From: Deltaproteobacteria bacterium
GTDB lineage: Bacteria; Desulfobacterota; GWC2-55-46; JADFVP01
DNA length: 64,000 nt
Assembly (NCBI GenBank): GCA_029262515.1
Contig: JAJCZH010000002.1
Location: 81,023 to 145,022, forward strand
Direction of reading: 5' to 3'
Shown: positions 1-10,227 of the stretch, in pieces
Numbering within the stretch: the first letter of the stretch is position 1
Layout of the letters: the number at the start of each line of letters is the position of its first letter
The notes under the pieces: generated by a model
The model's input: the letters and a program-made list of their open reading frames with translations, nothing else
Databases searched by the model: none
What the model was told of the DNA's origin: nothing
Made by a program: the position numbers and the translations under genes

Positions 1-1
1 G

Positions 2-835
2 ATTTTGGGTGAGAATTATGTGCAGGAGACGCAGGAGAAGGTCAAGAAGCTCAAAAGAAAAGGAATTCAGTGGCATTTTATTGGTCACTTGCAGACAAAT
101 AAGGCCAAGATAGCGGCAGAGCTTTATGATGTTATACATACGGTAGACAGGCATTCGCTTGCCGTTGAGCTCAATAAAAGAGTCCGTAACCTGGATAAAC
201 CTACCTTAGATGTTCTTATTCAAGTAAATATAGCCGGAGAGAAGACAAAATCCGGGGTAGACCCTGAAGGTGCGGTTGAACTTGCGCGCGCGATTTCAAA
301 GCTTGAGTTTCTGCGCCTGCGCGGGCTGATGGCCATTCCTCCGCAGTTCGAAAACCCACAGATGTCTAGGCCGTACTTTATAACCCTTAGAAGGCTTGCC
401 GAACGGATCAATAAGGAGCGTTTGCCGCGTGTGGCTTTAAAGGACCTTTCCATGGGTATGTCTAATGACTTTGAAGTGGCTATAGAGGAGGGCGCAACTA
501 TGGTCAGAGTCGGTACCGCAATCTTCGGTCCCAGAAGCGGCGCTGTTGAAGTTGAAGAGGTACCCAAGAAAGCAACGACAAAAGTAACTGCGGCAAAGAA
601 GGCGGTTTCGGTAAAGAAGGTAGCGAAAAAACCGGTAGTTGCCAAAAAGGCGGCAGTAAAGAAAAAAACCGCCGCACCTGCCAAGAAAGCTGCCAAGAAG
701 GTTACGAAAAAAGTAACTACGGTCAAGAAAGCAAGTACGGCGAAAAAGGTTGCTGCGCCCAAGAAAGTTGCGCCTGCAAAGAAGAGGGCGGTTGCGAAGA
801 AGAACAAAGTATTGGTAAAGAAGAAGTCAAAGTGA
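2..835 (+). CDS. yggS: YggS/PLPBP-family pyridoxal phosphate homeostasis protein with Lys/Ala-rich C-terminal tail; 5' end truncated by window edge
   Basis: GENYVQE, WHFIGHLQTNKAK, LSMGMSNDFEVAIEEGATMVRVGTAIFG motifs; frame is open to the window edge (ILGENYVQE). Confidence 0.93.
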   Translation: MLGENYVQETQEKVKKLKRKGIQWHFIGHLQTNKAKIAAELYDVIHTVDRHSLAVELNKRVRNLDKPTLDVLIQVNIAGEKTKSGVDPEGAVELARAISKLEFLRLRGLMAIPPQFENPQMSRPYFITLRRLAERINKERLPRVALKDLSMGMSNDFEVAIEEGATMVRVGTAIFGPRSGAVEVEEVPKKATTKVTAAKKAVSVKKVAKKPVVAKKAAVKKKTAAPAKKAAKKVTKKVTTVKKASTAKKVAAPKKVAPAKKRAVAKKNKVLVKKKSK

Positions 836-973
836 CCGGCTAAGGGGTAACGGCCAGCCGGCCTGCCGTTCGTAGAAAACAAAGAGTGCGGCGCAGGAAA
901 AAACTGTACCGGACTTTTTCTTTTTTGTGCTCAAGCCTTTGAGTTCATCTGTCGTAAATATAAGGGTACTCTA

Positions 974-1837
974 TTGACATCTATACTGAAGGAAAAGAGA
1001 GTCGGTTTTATAGGCAGTGGAAATCTTGCCGAGGCATTGATAAAGGGTATGTTGGCCTCCGGTACCGTAAGCGCCGCGCGCCTTTTTGCAAGCGACAGGG
1101 TTGCAAAGAGGCTTCTCTATATTGCGGAGAAGTATGAGGTCAGGGTCTTAAATAAAAACTTCGAGCTTGCCAGGCAAGCCGATATAATAATCCTTAGCGT
1201 AAAGCCGGGCGACGTTGAAAACGCGCTTAAAGAGATTGCTCCGGAGTTCGCTCAGGAGCATGGGGCCGGCAGTAGCGATAAGCTGCTTATTTCCACTGCG
1301 GCAGGCGTGACAACCGAGACCATAATAGAGCATCTTAGTGGAGCGGGTCTCGAAAACCATGTTTCCGTTATCAGGGTAATGCCTAATACTCCGGTTATGG
1401 TATCCGAGGGGGCAACGGCTATCGCCCCTGCCCCTGGTGTTCAAAAGCACCATATAGAGGCTGCCTCAGAGCTTTTCGGTTCTGTCGGCTTAACGGTGCT
1501 GCTAGAGGACGAAGGGTTGATGAATACGGTAACCGGACTTAGCGGTTCGGGCCCCGCGTACGTATTTTTAATACTCGAAGCGATGGTCGAGGCGGGGGTT
1601 GAGGGCGGGCTGAGTGAAGAGTGCGCCTCTACTCTCGCTATACAGACCGTGCTTGGCGCTTCAAGGCTTGCACTTGAGAGTGAAAAAGGGTTAAATGAGT
1701 TGAGAGAGATGGTCACATCTCCCGGAGGCACCACAATAGAAGGTTTGAAGAAACTCGAAGAGGCCGATATAGTCGGTACGATAAAGTCCGCTGTGGCTGC
1801 CGCAACAAAAAGGTCTGTAGAACTTTCCGGCAGCTAG
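974..1837 (+). CDS. proC: Pyrroline-5-carboxylate reductase
   Basis: VGFIGSGNLAEALIKG Rossmann motif; RVMPNTPVMVSEGATA; GLSGSGPAYVFLILEAM; TSPGGTTIEGL; TTG start. Confidence 0.96.
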   Translation: MTSILKEKRVGFIGSGNLAEALIKGMLASGTVSAARLFASDRVAKRLLYIAEKYEVRVLNKNFELARQADIIILSVKPGDVENALKEIAPEFAQEHGAGSSDKLLISTAAGVTTETIIEHLSGAGLENHVSVIRVMPNTPVMVSEGATAIAPAPGVQKHHIEAASELFGSVGLTVLLEDEGLMNTVTGLSGSGPAYVFLILEAMVEAGVEGGLSEECASTLAIQTVLGASRLALESEKGLNELREMVTSPGGTTIEGLKKLEEADIVGTIKSAVAAATKRSVELSGS

Positions 1838-1869
1838 TCGGTTTCGGTGTAGTATAAAGAGGAGTCCGG

Positions 1870-2163
1870 ATGTTTGTCTTTGGAAATTTTCTATTTGGCT
1901 TTGCTAAGGTTTTAGGGATAGCACTCCATCTCTATATGTGGCTGATCATAATTCGCGCTTTGCTCTCGTGGGTCAACCCCGACCCATACAACCCTATAGT
2001 CCGTTTTCTCTATCAGGTAACAGAGCCCGTACTGTACAGGGCGCGCAGGATAATACCGGCATTAGGCGGAATAGATATTTCGCCCATAGTCGTAATTCTG
2101 GTGATCATATTTTTGCAGTCCTTTGTCGTTGATACTCTAAAGCAGATTGCGGCAACACTTTAA
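1870..2163 (+). CDS. YggT family membrane protein
   Basis: Small hydrophobic protein with RALLSWVNPDPYNPIVRFLYQVTEPVL..RRIIPALGGIDISPIV; located after yggS-proC. Confidence 0.93.
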   Translation: MFVFGNFLFGFAKVLGIALHLYMWLIIIRALLSWVNPDPYNPIVRFLYQVTEPVLYRARRIIPALGGIDISPIVVILVIIFLQSFVVDTLKQIAATL

Positions 2164-2198
2164 GCCAGTGCGGCAACACAAATAGTTGGAGGAGGCGT

Positions 2199-2699
2199 AT
2201 GAAGATAACCGCTCTTGAGGTTAAGAGTCATTCGTTAAAGAAACGGCTCTTCGGTTACGATGTCAGGGAGGTGGAGACGTTTAAGGAGCTGGTCAGCGAG
2301 AATATCGAAGAGGCGACCAGGGAAATTACCTATTTGATTGAGAAGAAGAGGGAGTTGGAAGAGTCGCTCGCAGTCCACATCGGTAATGAACATACCCTGA
2401 AAGAGGCGATCACCTCAACACAGAAGGTGGCGACCGATATAAAGGGGGGTGCGCGTAAAGAGGCTGAGTTGATAATAGCCGATGCTCAGCTTAAGGCCGA
2501 TGAGATCGTAGCTCGGGCACAGTCGCACGCCACCGGCCTGCAAGAAGAGATACTGAGGCTAAAGGGGCAGCGCATAGAGCTTGAGACCTCAATAAAGGCG
2601 GTGCTCGAGTATCACTCAACCAAGCTCTTGTTCGAAGAGGAAGAGTCTGCCAAGGCGGATGAAGAGTCGGAGAAGCTCAAGTACCTCGTACCTTCTTAA
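2199..2699 (+). CDS. DivIVA domain-containing coiled-coil protein
   Basis: ITALEVKSHSLKKRLFGYDVREVETFKELV resembles the DivIVA N-terminus; coiled coil follows; RBS ggagg. Confidence 0.88.
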   Translation: MKITALEVKSHSLKKRLFGYDVREVETFKELVSENIEEATREITYLIEKKRELEESLAVHIGNEHTLKEAITSTQKVATDIKGGARKEAELIIADAQLKADEIVARAQSHATGLQEEILRLKGQRIELETSIKAVLEYHSTKLLFEEEESAKADEESEKLKYLVPS

Positions 2700-2732
2700 A
2701 GCGAAGCATTTATTCCATTTGAGCCATTACTG

Positions 2733-3092
2733 TTGGGAGCCAAGTCCTTATTTGTGATTCGTGCGCATTCTCAGGAGAAGCCCGGTTTTTGCGAACCAAT
2801 AGGCCCGGAAGAGGGCGCTGGTGTGGTTCTGAGTGTAAGGGTTCAACCTCGCTCATCGAGGAATGAGGTGGTCGGTGAGTATAACGGGGCGATAAAGATC
2901 AAGGTAAAGTCCCCGCCGGTGGAAGGTGCGGCAAACGACGCCCTTATAGCCTATCTCTCTAAACTCCTAAAAAGGCCTAAATCTTCTATAACGATATTCT
3001 CTGGCCACAGGTCTAAAGAGAAGCGGTTGAGAATAGATGGTATAAGCGTGCAAGAGGTTGAGCGGGCGCTGTTTAAGCAGGCGCCGGTCTGA
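2733..3092 (+). CDS. DUF167 / YggU family protein (start uncertain)
   Basis: LSVRVQPRSSRNEVVGEYNGAIKIKVKSPPVEGAANDALIAYLSKLLKRPKSSITIFSGHRSKEKRLRI. Confidence 0.92.
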   Translation: MGAKSLFVIRAHSQEKPGFCEPIGPEEGAGVVLSVRVQPRSSRNEVVGEYNGAIKIKVKSPPVEGAANDALIAYLSKLLKRPKSSITIFSGHRSKEKRLRIDGISVQEVERALFKQAPV

Positions 3093-3109
3093 GAAGGAAA
3101 TTTATAAAT

Positions 3110-3147
3110 AGAAAAGGGCCGAAGCAGTCTGCTTCGGCCCTTTTCTA
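3110..3147. terminator. Bidirectional intrinsic terminator between convergent DUF167 gene and rpoD
   Basis: Perfect hairpin agaaaagggccgaagcag-tctgcttcggcccttttct with T/A tracts. Confidence 0.9.
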
Positions 3148-3201
3148 TTTCATTGCTGCAACTCTCTGCTCTACAACCTAGCCTATTTTGCCGGGGGCTT
3201 A

Positions 3202-4707
3202 TCAGCCGTCGGCAAAGCCCTTGAGGAGCTTGGCTCTTGTAGGGTGGCGCAGACGACGGATCGCCTTGGCCTCTATCTGTCTGACCCGCTCTCTGGTTAC
3301 GCCGAGTACGCGACCGACCTCTTCGAGCGTGTAGTCCTGCCGTTCTCCGATGCCGAAGCGCATTCTTAAAACCTTTTCCTCACGAGGCGTCAGGCTGTCT
3401 AGCACCATAGTTGTCTGGTCTGAGAGATCCTTCTCGACTGCCGCATCCGCCGGAGAGGGGGACTTCTCATCTTCGATAAAGTCACCAAGCGAGGACTCTT
3501 CATCGTCGCCTATCGGGGTCTCAAGGCTCAGCGTCTGTTTCATGAGCCTTAAAATACGCCTGACCTTTGCAATTGGAATGTCCATCCTGCTCGCTATCTC
3601 GTCAGGGTGCGGCTCTCTGCCGAGCTCTTTCAATAGCTGGCGGGAAGTCTGCAGAAGCCTGTTGATAGTCTCTATCATGTGGACCGGTATCCTGATTGTA
3701 CGGCCATGATCCGCTATGGAGCGGGTAATTGCCTGACGGATCCACCATGTTGCGTAGGTAGAGAACTTGTACCCCTTTTTGTAGTCGAACTTGTCGACTG
3801 CCTTCATAAGTCCGATATTGCCTTCCTGTATGAGGTCCGAGAACTTAAGGCCGAGGTTGATATACCGCTTGGCTATGGAGACGACCAGGCGGAGGTTCGC
3901 CTCTATAAGGCGTTGTTTGGCCTCGCGCATATTGTAGTCGTTTACTTTTGCCTCTTTTGCAAGTAACTTGAGGTCGCCCCGCTTCATGTCAAGCGCACTC
4001 ATAACTCTATCTACGCGAAGTTTTGCTCTTTGTGCTTTCTTTGGGCCGCGTTTTTTCTCTTCGCGCTCTAACAGGCGTTCGAGCCGTACCATGCGAGTCA
4101 CGATTCTTCGTATAAGCTTCTGTGAGATATTGGCATCTTTTAACGCGCGGTACGCGCCTTCGGCTTTGCGTCTTTTCAGTTTTTCAAACTGCGTCACTTT
4201 AGAGTTTATATATGCCTCGTCGTAGACACCGGTCTCATCGGCCTCTTCGATCAAGTCTTTGAGTCCGGCCTTATCGGTCTTTATTCTGTCGGTAATGCGC
4301 AGCACCTCGCGCATAGCGAACTGGCTCGACAGGGTAAGTCTTCTCAACTCGGCCCTGCCCTCTTCGATCCTTTTGGCGTATACGACCTCTTCTTCCCTTT
4401 TTAAAAGCGGAACCGCACCCATTTCGCGCATATATATACGCACCGGGTCTTCCACCCTTTCCGTCTCTACAGAGGCCTGTTTGGTAACAGCAACGGTGTT
4501 CGGCTCTGCATTGTCGGCTGAATCTACAACTTCTATATCGAGACCCTTGAGTGTTTCAAGCAGGCCGTCCATCTCTTCAACCGAGAAGCTGCCCTGAGGC
4601 AGCGCATCGTTAATCTCGTCGTATGTGAGAAAGCCCTTCTCTTTACCGTTCTCTATGAGACCGCCAAGGTTTTCCTTGTTTGCGTCTTTGCCATTTTTTT
4701 TGGCCAT
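3202..4707 (-). CDS. rpoD: RNA polymerase primary sigma factor
   Basis: Region 1.1, [71 protein letters not shown]-terminal [30 protein letters not shown]. Confidence 0.98.
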   Translation of the reverse strand: MAKKNGKDANKENLGGLIENGKEKGFLTYDEINDALPQGSFSVEEMDGLLETLKGLDIEVVDSADNAEPNTVAVTKQASVETERVEDPVRIYMREMGAVPLLKREEEVVYAKRIEEGRAELRRLTLSSQFAMREVLRITDRIKTDKAGLKDLIEEADETGVYDEAYINSKVTQFEKLKRRKAEGAYRALKDANISQKLIRRIVTRMVRLERLLEREEKKRGPKKAQRAKLRVDRVMSALDMKRGDLKLLAKEAKVNDYNMREAKQRLIEANLRLVVSIAKRYINLGLKFSDLIQEGNIGLMKAVDKFDYKKGYKFSTYATWWIRQAITRSIADHGRTIRIPVHMIETINRLLQTSRQLLKELGREPHPDEIASRMDIPIAKVRRILRLMKQTLSLETPIGDDEESSLGDFIEDEKSPSPADAAVEKDLSDQTTMVLDSLTPREEKVLRMRFGIGERQDYTLEEVGRVLGVTRERVRQIEAKAIRRLRHPTRAKLLKGFADG

Positions 4708-5008
4708 TAAGTTCCCCTTTACGCCGATTTTTATTAAAGTAATGTGCTAATGGTTGAAATCATTCTATTATACTATAATTAGGTGGTATTTGTCAAGACC
4801 GGCAGGCTTAATAAGAAAAAAACTTGTAATACTCTTCGGTTACTTATAGAATATAATATTAATTTTGCCTAAGGATTAATTGTTTATTAAAGTTTGCTAA
4901 GAAAAAAGCCAATAATATAAGTCTTAGTCAAGTTTTAATCTTTTTGTAGTAGTATAATACAAAGCGGATCCAGCATATTTTATATATTGAATAGGAGAGA
5001 ATTAAATT

Positions 5009-6052
5009 ATGTCGAATGTTACCCTGAAGAACGATACCTTTTTGAAAGCGTGCAGGCGCGAGGCTACACCCCATACTCCTGTTTGGCTTATGCGTCAGGC
5101 GGGCCGGTATATGAAGGAGTACATGAAGATAAAGGAGAAGCACTCCTTTCTGAAAATGTGCAGAACCCCGGAGCTGGCCTGCGAAGTTACCATGCAGCCG
5201 ATCAATGCCTTCGACCTCGATGCCGCGATCATCTTTGCCGACATACTGTTGCCGCTTAAGGGTATGGGCATAGAGCTTGAGTTTGCCAAGAATATGGGTC
5301 CCGTTATATCGAACCCGGTGAGGACCAACGCTGATATAGACGCGGTCAAAGTTATAGATCCGTATGAAGATGTGCCGTACCTGCTCGATGCGATCAAATT
5401 GACGCTGGCCGAGTTAAACGGCAAGGTGCCGTTGATCGGTTTTTCCGGAGCGCCCTTTACCCTTGCTAGTTATATAATCGAAGGAGGCGGGTCGAAGAAT
5501 TATCTTCACGCCAAAGGGCTTATGTATTCGGATCCCGGCGCATGGCATGCGTTGATGGAGAAGATTACCGAGGTAGTAATCGTCTACCTTAACGCTCAGG
5601 TGGCCTCCGGCGTTCAGTGCCTCCAGCTCTTCGATTCCTGGGCAGGCTGTCTCGGGCCCGATGACTACAAGACCTTTGCCCTGCCGTATACCAAGCGGGT
5701 AATAGAGTCTGTTGACAAGAGCGTGCCTTTCATCAATTTCAGCACCAATACCGGCACCTATCTCGACCTTGTTGTGGAGGCCGGTGGTGACGTAGTAGGG
5801 GTGGACTGGAAACTAAGGCTCGACGAAGCATGGAAGACGATTGGTTACGACAAGGCTATACAGGGTAACCTCGATCCGGTTATCCTCTTCGGTCCGGTCA
5901 GCGAGATAAGAAAACGCGTTAAAGAGATTATCGACAGGGCGGAAGGAAGATCGGGCCATATCTTCAACCTCGGCCACGGTATAATCCTCGGCACGCCTGT
6001 TGATAATGTCAGGGCCACGGTCGATGCCGTGCATGAGTTCAGCAAAGGCTGA
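5009..6052 (+). CDS. hemE: Uroporphyrinogen decarboxylase
   Basis: TPVWLMRQAGRYMKEY; GFSGAPFTLASYIIEGGGSK; FNLGHGIILGTPVDNV. Confidence 0.97.
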   Translation: MSNVTLKNDTFLKACRREATPHTPVWLMRQAGRYMKEYMKIKEKHSFLKMCRTPELACEVTMQPINAFDLDAAIIFADILLPLKGMGIELEFAKNMGPVISNPVRTNADIDAVKVIDPYEDVPYLLDAIKLTLAELNGKVPLIGFSGAPFTLASYIIEGGGSKNYLHAKGLMYSDPGAWHALMEKITEVVIVYLNAQVASGVQCLQLFDSWAGCLGPDDYKTFALPYTKRVIESVDKSVPFINFSTNTGTYLDLVVEAGGDVVGVDWKLRLDEAWKTIGYDKAIQGNLDPVILFGPVSEIRKRVKEIIDRAEGRSGHIFNLGHGIILGTPVDNVRATVDAVHEFSKG

Positions 6053-6157
6053 TTACCTGCGGCAATTGGCGGCGTTTTAATATGGCTGGTGGTGCATTGC
6101 GGGTTGTTTCTGTCCTGCGCATCAAGAGTCCCTTTTATAATTCTGTAAGGAGAGTAA

Positions 6158-7081
6158 ATGGCTGGCAAGAAGCACGGTGTTGTGATTTTGGCATTCGGCG
6201 CCATAGATTCGCTTGAAGATATGGAGCCGTACTTGAATAATATACTCGGCGGCAAACCGTTGCCTCCGGGCCTCGTTGAGCGCACGAAGAAGAAGTACGA
6301 ACTGATCGGCGGTTCACCGCTTCTTAAGATTACCGAGGCACAGGCCGCAGCAGTTGAGAGTACGCTTCGTGAAATGGGCGATGACTCGAAGGTCTACGTC
6401 GGTATGCGTTTCTGGAATCCGTACATCAAGGACATTGTCGCCGAGATGATAGCCGACGGCGTCGAGGTTGCCTCCGTGGTCATCATGTCCCCGTTTAACT
6501 CTCCCGCTGCAACCGGCGGGTATGAAGAGGACTTTCGTGTTGCCATAAAAGAGCTCGGCGGCAACATCAAGACCGATTTTATCAAGAACTGGCATATAAA
6601 CCCGTGGTTCACGGATATAATAGTTCGCAGGCTTAAAGAAAACTTGGACGAGTTCGAGTCGCCTACAAAAGATGCGTTGGTAATTTTTGCCAACCACTCA
6701 TTGCCGCTTGAGGCCCTTGAGGGCGATGTCTATGAGTTCCAGATCGACCAGGCCATTACCGCAATAACCGGTAGGATAGAGATTGATTTCAGAAAAGGTT
6801 ATCAGAGCAAGGGCCGGAGCCTTCTCGGCTGGATAGGCCCGACGGTTGAAGAGGTAATCGATGAGGCCCAAAAACTGGGCAAGAAGTGTGTGGTCGTAGT
6901 GCCGCTCGGTTTTGCCGCAGACCATGTCGAGACTCTTTACGACATAGATATACTCTTTAAAAAGAAGGCCGAAGAGCTCGGTCTCGTTTATAAGCGGACC
7001 GAGTCCCTCAATACCGCGCCACAGTTCATTGAGATGCTCGCGAAAATTTTAAAGATAAACAACGAGCGCCTCGCCTCCTGA
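6158..7081 (+). CDS. hemH: Ferrochelatase
   Basis: VVILAFGAIDSLEDMEPYLNNILGG; ANHSLPLEAL; FAADHVETLYDIDI; between hemE and the PPOX gene. Confidence 0.94.
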   Translation: MAGKKHGVVILAFGAIDSLEDMEPYLNNILGGKPLPPGLVERTKKKYELIGGSPLLKITEAQAAAVESTLREMGDDSKVYVGMRFWNPYIKDIVAEMIADGVEVASVVIMSPFNSPAATGGYEEDFRVAIKELGGNIKTDFIKNWHINPWFTDIIVRRLKENLDEFESPTKDALVIFANHSLPLEALEGDVYEFQIDQAITAITGRIEIDFRKGYQSKGRSLLGWIGPTVEEVIDEAQKLGKKCVVVVPLGFAADHVETLYDIDILFKKKAEELGLVYKRTESLNTAPQFIEMLAKILKINNERLAS

Positions 7082-7217
7082 TCACTCCGCGCGGTAGCGA
7101 ATATTAGGTTCATCAAGCAAACTTGGTTATTCACTCTACTGGTGGATCACCATTGTTCTTTTTTGACTGCCTATCGCAAGGTGCGGGGTTTTGTAATTAA
7201 CGGGAGTTGGAAGACAG

Positions 7218-8693
7218 ATGAAAAGGGTAGTTATTATAGGGGGCGGTATCTCCGGCCTCGCAACGGCCTACAGCCTGAGAGAGCATCAGGAGCTCGCTTC
7301 CGGTAAGGGCGGGCACGGGGGCGAAGATTTTGAGATACTCTTAATCGAGAGCAAGCCGCGTGTCGGCGGCAATATCAGTACAGAGCATGTCGATGGTTTT
7401 ATTTTAGAGGGAGGCCCCGACTGCTTCATCTCTGAAAAGCCGTGGGCGCTGGCGCTTTGTAGAAGAATAGGTCTTACCGATGAACTGCTTGTCACGAATG
7501 ATAAGCTCCGCAAGACCTTCGTCCTCTCAAGAGGCAAGCTGCACGTTCTGCCCGAGGGCGTTATTCTGATGGTTCCCACCAAAATGCTTCCGCTTGCAAC
7601 CAGTACGCTTATTTCTTTTGCCGGTAAGGTCCGTATGGCTATGGAGTACTTCATACCTAAAAGGCGAGCTACCGGTGATGAGACTCTGGGTAGTTTCGTC
7701 AGACGCCGTCTGGGAGCCGAGGCGCTCGATAAGATTGCAGAGCCGCTGGTTGCCGGAATCCATGCAGGAGACCCCGAGACCATGAGCGTAAGAGCAAGCT
7801 TTCCGAAGTTTGTGGAAATGGAGTCCGAGTACGGCAGCCTCATAAAGGGAATGATAAAGCGTATGGCGAGCATGAAGAAGAGCAAGGCTTCGAAAGCCGG
7901 AGGCGCAAAAGGCCCTGGTAAGGTCACGATGTTTATGACGCTTAAAGGCGGCATGTCCACCCTGATAGACAAGATATCGGAGTCCGTTCTGTCAAAGCCG
8001 AATACGCGTATATGGTGCTCTGCCGACGTGACGTCTCTGACCCGTACCGGTGATAAGTACCGTATAGGCGTAAGCGACAACAGCTCTATAGAGGCCGATG
8101 CCGTGGTAATTGCCGCGCCGGCGCATGCAGCGAGCAGGCTTACCTCTGAGATTGATTCCGTACTATCGGAAAAGCTCAAGATGATTCCGTATGTCTCCAC
8201 GGCTACAATTTCCATAGCCTACAGGAAAGAGGATATAGAGCACCCGATGAACGGTTTCGGTTTTGTGGTGCCGCGGAGCGAGAAACGAAAGATAATGGCC
8301 TCTACGTGGTCGAGCATAAAGTTCTCCGGGCGCGCTCCGGACGGTTCGGTTCTGATACGTTGTTTTGTAGGCGGGTCGAAGAATATGGAGCTTGTCGACC
8401 TAAGCGATAAAGAGATGATAGAGCTCGTTCGCTCTGAGTTGGCTGATATAATGGGAATAAGAGCAGAGCCGGTCATAGCGCGAGTTTTCAGGTTTAAAAA
8501 CGCCATGCCCCAGTACACGGTCGGCCATGAGGAGCGTATAGAATGGATAGATGAAAGAGTAACGGGCACACCCGGATTTTACCTTACGGGCAGCGCCTAC
8601 CACGGCATAGGCATTGCCGACAGTATCCGCTACGGCGAGATTACCGCAAAAAAGATCCTGCACCAATTTCAGGGTCAAGAGGCGCATAGCTGA
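7218..8693 (+). CDS. hemG: Protoporphyrinogen oxidase, FAD-dependent (HemG/HemY type)
   Basis: VVIIGGGISGLATAYSL dinucleotide-binding motif; GGNISTEHVDGFILEGGPDCF; C-terminal GFYLTGSAYHGIGIADSI. Confidence 0.94.
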   Translation: MKRVVIIGGGISGLATAYSLREHQELASGKGGHGGEDFEILLIESKPRVGGNISTEHVDGFILEGGPDCFISEKPWALALCRRIGLTDELLVTNDKLRKTFVLSRGKLHVLPEGVILMVPTKMLPLATSTLISFAGKVRMAMEYFIPKRRATGDETLGSFVRRRLGAEALDKIAEPLVAGIHAGDPETMSVRASFPKFVEMESEYGSLIKGMIKRMASMKKSKASKAGGAKGPGKVTMFMTLKGGMSTLIDKISESVLSKPNTRIWCSADVTSLTRTGDKYRIGVSDNSSIEADAVVIAAPAHAASRLTSEIDSVLSEKLKMIPYVSTATISIAYRKEDIEHPMNGFGFVVPRSEKRKIMASTWSSIKFSGRAPDGSVLIRCFVGGSKNMELVDLSDKEMIELVRSELADIMGIRAEPVIARVFRFKNAMPQYTVGHEERIEWIDERVTGTPGFYLTGSAYHGIGIADSIRYGEITAKKILHQFQGQEAHS

Positions 8694-8833
8694 TTCACTC
8701 TCTTGCGCCCTCTCTTTCTAGAACAGACCCCCCCAATACTTATAACCTGCCTAATACCGACGAATGTGGTTGTGAGCTTGGCAGGGCCGTTTTAAAACCG
8801 GTTCGATTCCTGCCCTAAGAAGATCCTTCAAGG

Positions 8834-9997
8834 TTAAAGAGGGATTTCAATACTGTAGATCGGGTAAGCAATCGGTTCTCTGTTCTCATAACCGATTGCC
8901 TTTTTACGTTTTTCATCGAGAAGGTGGTATCGGATGGTAACGTCCAGTTCCTTTGGAGGGTTATTGTCGTGTTTGAATTCAAAGATATACTCTCTCGGCA
9001 AGCCGTACGGAAGGCGTGTGTCTTTTAGGTCGATAATAAAGGGTCTCCACAGTATGTATCTTTTCATCTTATAAGTTTTTTCTTTTATAACCCTGCTCTC
9101 CCTGTCGAGCAGCCTCAACTCCAAGGTAAGGTATCTGTCTGGGGTGCCGGTGGGAAGATAATGGGCGGCACCGGTATTTGTAAGGGTAAAAATAAATTTT
9201 GTCCGGTTCTCGTCTTTTTCAATCTCCTTTCTGTACTTAACCTGCAAAGCGCTCCTTACCATCTCAGAGTGGTGTCCGCCCCTGAAAAGATGTTGTCTTC
9301 CTTTCCGCTCTTTTGTTCCCGTTGCCACCGGTCGCCTGATCTCCGGCATGTGGCAGCCAACGCAATTCGGCTCTTGGGCGCCCTCTTTTATCTCTGCCAC
9401 GGTTCCGCATGGAGGTATCGAGTAAAATGTGTCCCACCTGTTGCCGGAAACTACATGGCACCTCTGGCAGGGTTTCATGCCGGAAGTCATACCGGGGTCA
9501 ACGGTTACGGGGTGAGGAGCGTCGGTCGTTTCATAGGGCCCTACTATTCTACCCTCTTTTACATGGCAGACGGCGCAGGTCACGCCCTCATCCCTGAGGT
9601 CGGCATCGGAGTTCGGATTAGGTCCTAAAATAGGATCGAATTTGCCCCTGTCCTTGAACCCGAGAACAAGCTCTTTCTGCTGGTTCTCCAGCGGGGTATG
9701 GCAGTTCAGGCATATCTGCTTTGAGTCGTCATAAACAAAGTCTATCTGAAAGTACGGGTCTTCCCATGCCATAGCATGCATGCTTCCGGACCATTCTTTG
9801 TATATCTCTACGTGGCACCTGCCACACTCTTTGGCGCTTATAGATCGCAACCCCTGCGGGATCTCGACATGGATCGGCCGTTCGAATTTTTCATCCACAA
9901 CAAATATGTTTATTGGACGAAGAAAACGCCAGGCGAAGAAGGATATTATTAATAACAGGGTGATGGTGAGGGTTTTTTTGGCGCGGGTATTTTTCAT
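8834..9997 (-). CDS. Membrane-anchored pentaheme c-type cytochrome, cytochrome c554-like
   Basis: Five CxxCH (CGRCH, CLNCH, CAVCH, CQRCH, CVGCH); N-terminal TM segment; ECGRCHVEIYKEW. Confidence 0.9.
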   Translation of the reverse strand: MKNTRAKKTLTITLLLIISFFAWRFLRPINIFVVDEKFERPIHVEIPQGLRSISAKECGRCHVEIYKEWSGSMHAMAWEDPYFQIDFVYDDSKQICLNCHTPLENQQKELVLGFKDRGKFDPILGPNPNSDADLRDEGVTCAVCHVKEGRIVGPYETTDAPHPVTVDPGMTSGMKPCQRCHVVSGNRWDTFYSIPPCGTVAEIKEGAQEPNCVGCHMPEIRRPVATGTKERKGRQHLFRGGHHSEMVRSALQVKYRKEIEKDENRTKFIFTLTNTGAAHYLPTGTPDRYLTLELRLLDRESRVIKEKTYKMKRYILWRPFIIDLKDTRLPYGLPREYIFEFKHDNNPPKELDVTIRYHLLDEKRKKAIGYENREPIAYPIYSIEIPL

Positions 9998-10227
9998 TTT
10001 ACACGGGTTTTTGAACTACCTATCTATTTTGATAGCAGAGCCAAGGCCTAACCGGAGCTGTATCTGTTGAGGCTGTATCTGTTGAAAATGGAAATGAAAG
10101 TAAATAATTCAAGTTGTTACTTTTCACCAGCAGCATACACTCTTTTTATACGGTTCACAATCCTGGAGTAGGTGAAGTAAGGGGTAACAATCGAACGAAA
10201 AGGAGCAGCTACGACACCTGTTGTCGC

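Noticed and set aside
220-882. 220-aa antisense ORF (Phe/Thr/Ala-rich)
   Set aside because: Mirror of the repetitive Lys/Ala tail of yggS (AAG/AAA read antisense gives Phe/Leu); no RBS or family signature.
4708-5008. AT-rich gap between rpoD and hemE as possible mobile or ncRNA locus
   Set aside because: Looks like an ordinary divergent promoter region; no conserved ncRNA structure recognised.
7286-8215. 309-aa antisense ORF opposite hemG
   Set aside because: Covered by the clear PPOX coding frame; no recognisable domain.
8775-8820. tRNA T-arm-like sequence (ccggttcgattcctgccc)
   Set aside because: Contains GGTTCGATTCC but has no clover-leaf, anticodon arm or matching acceptor stem; ggcagg...cctgcc pairing fits a simple hairpin between convergent genes better.
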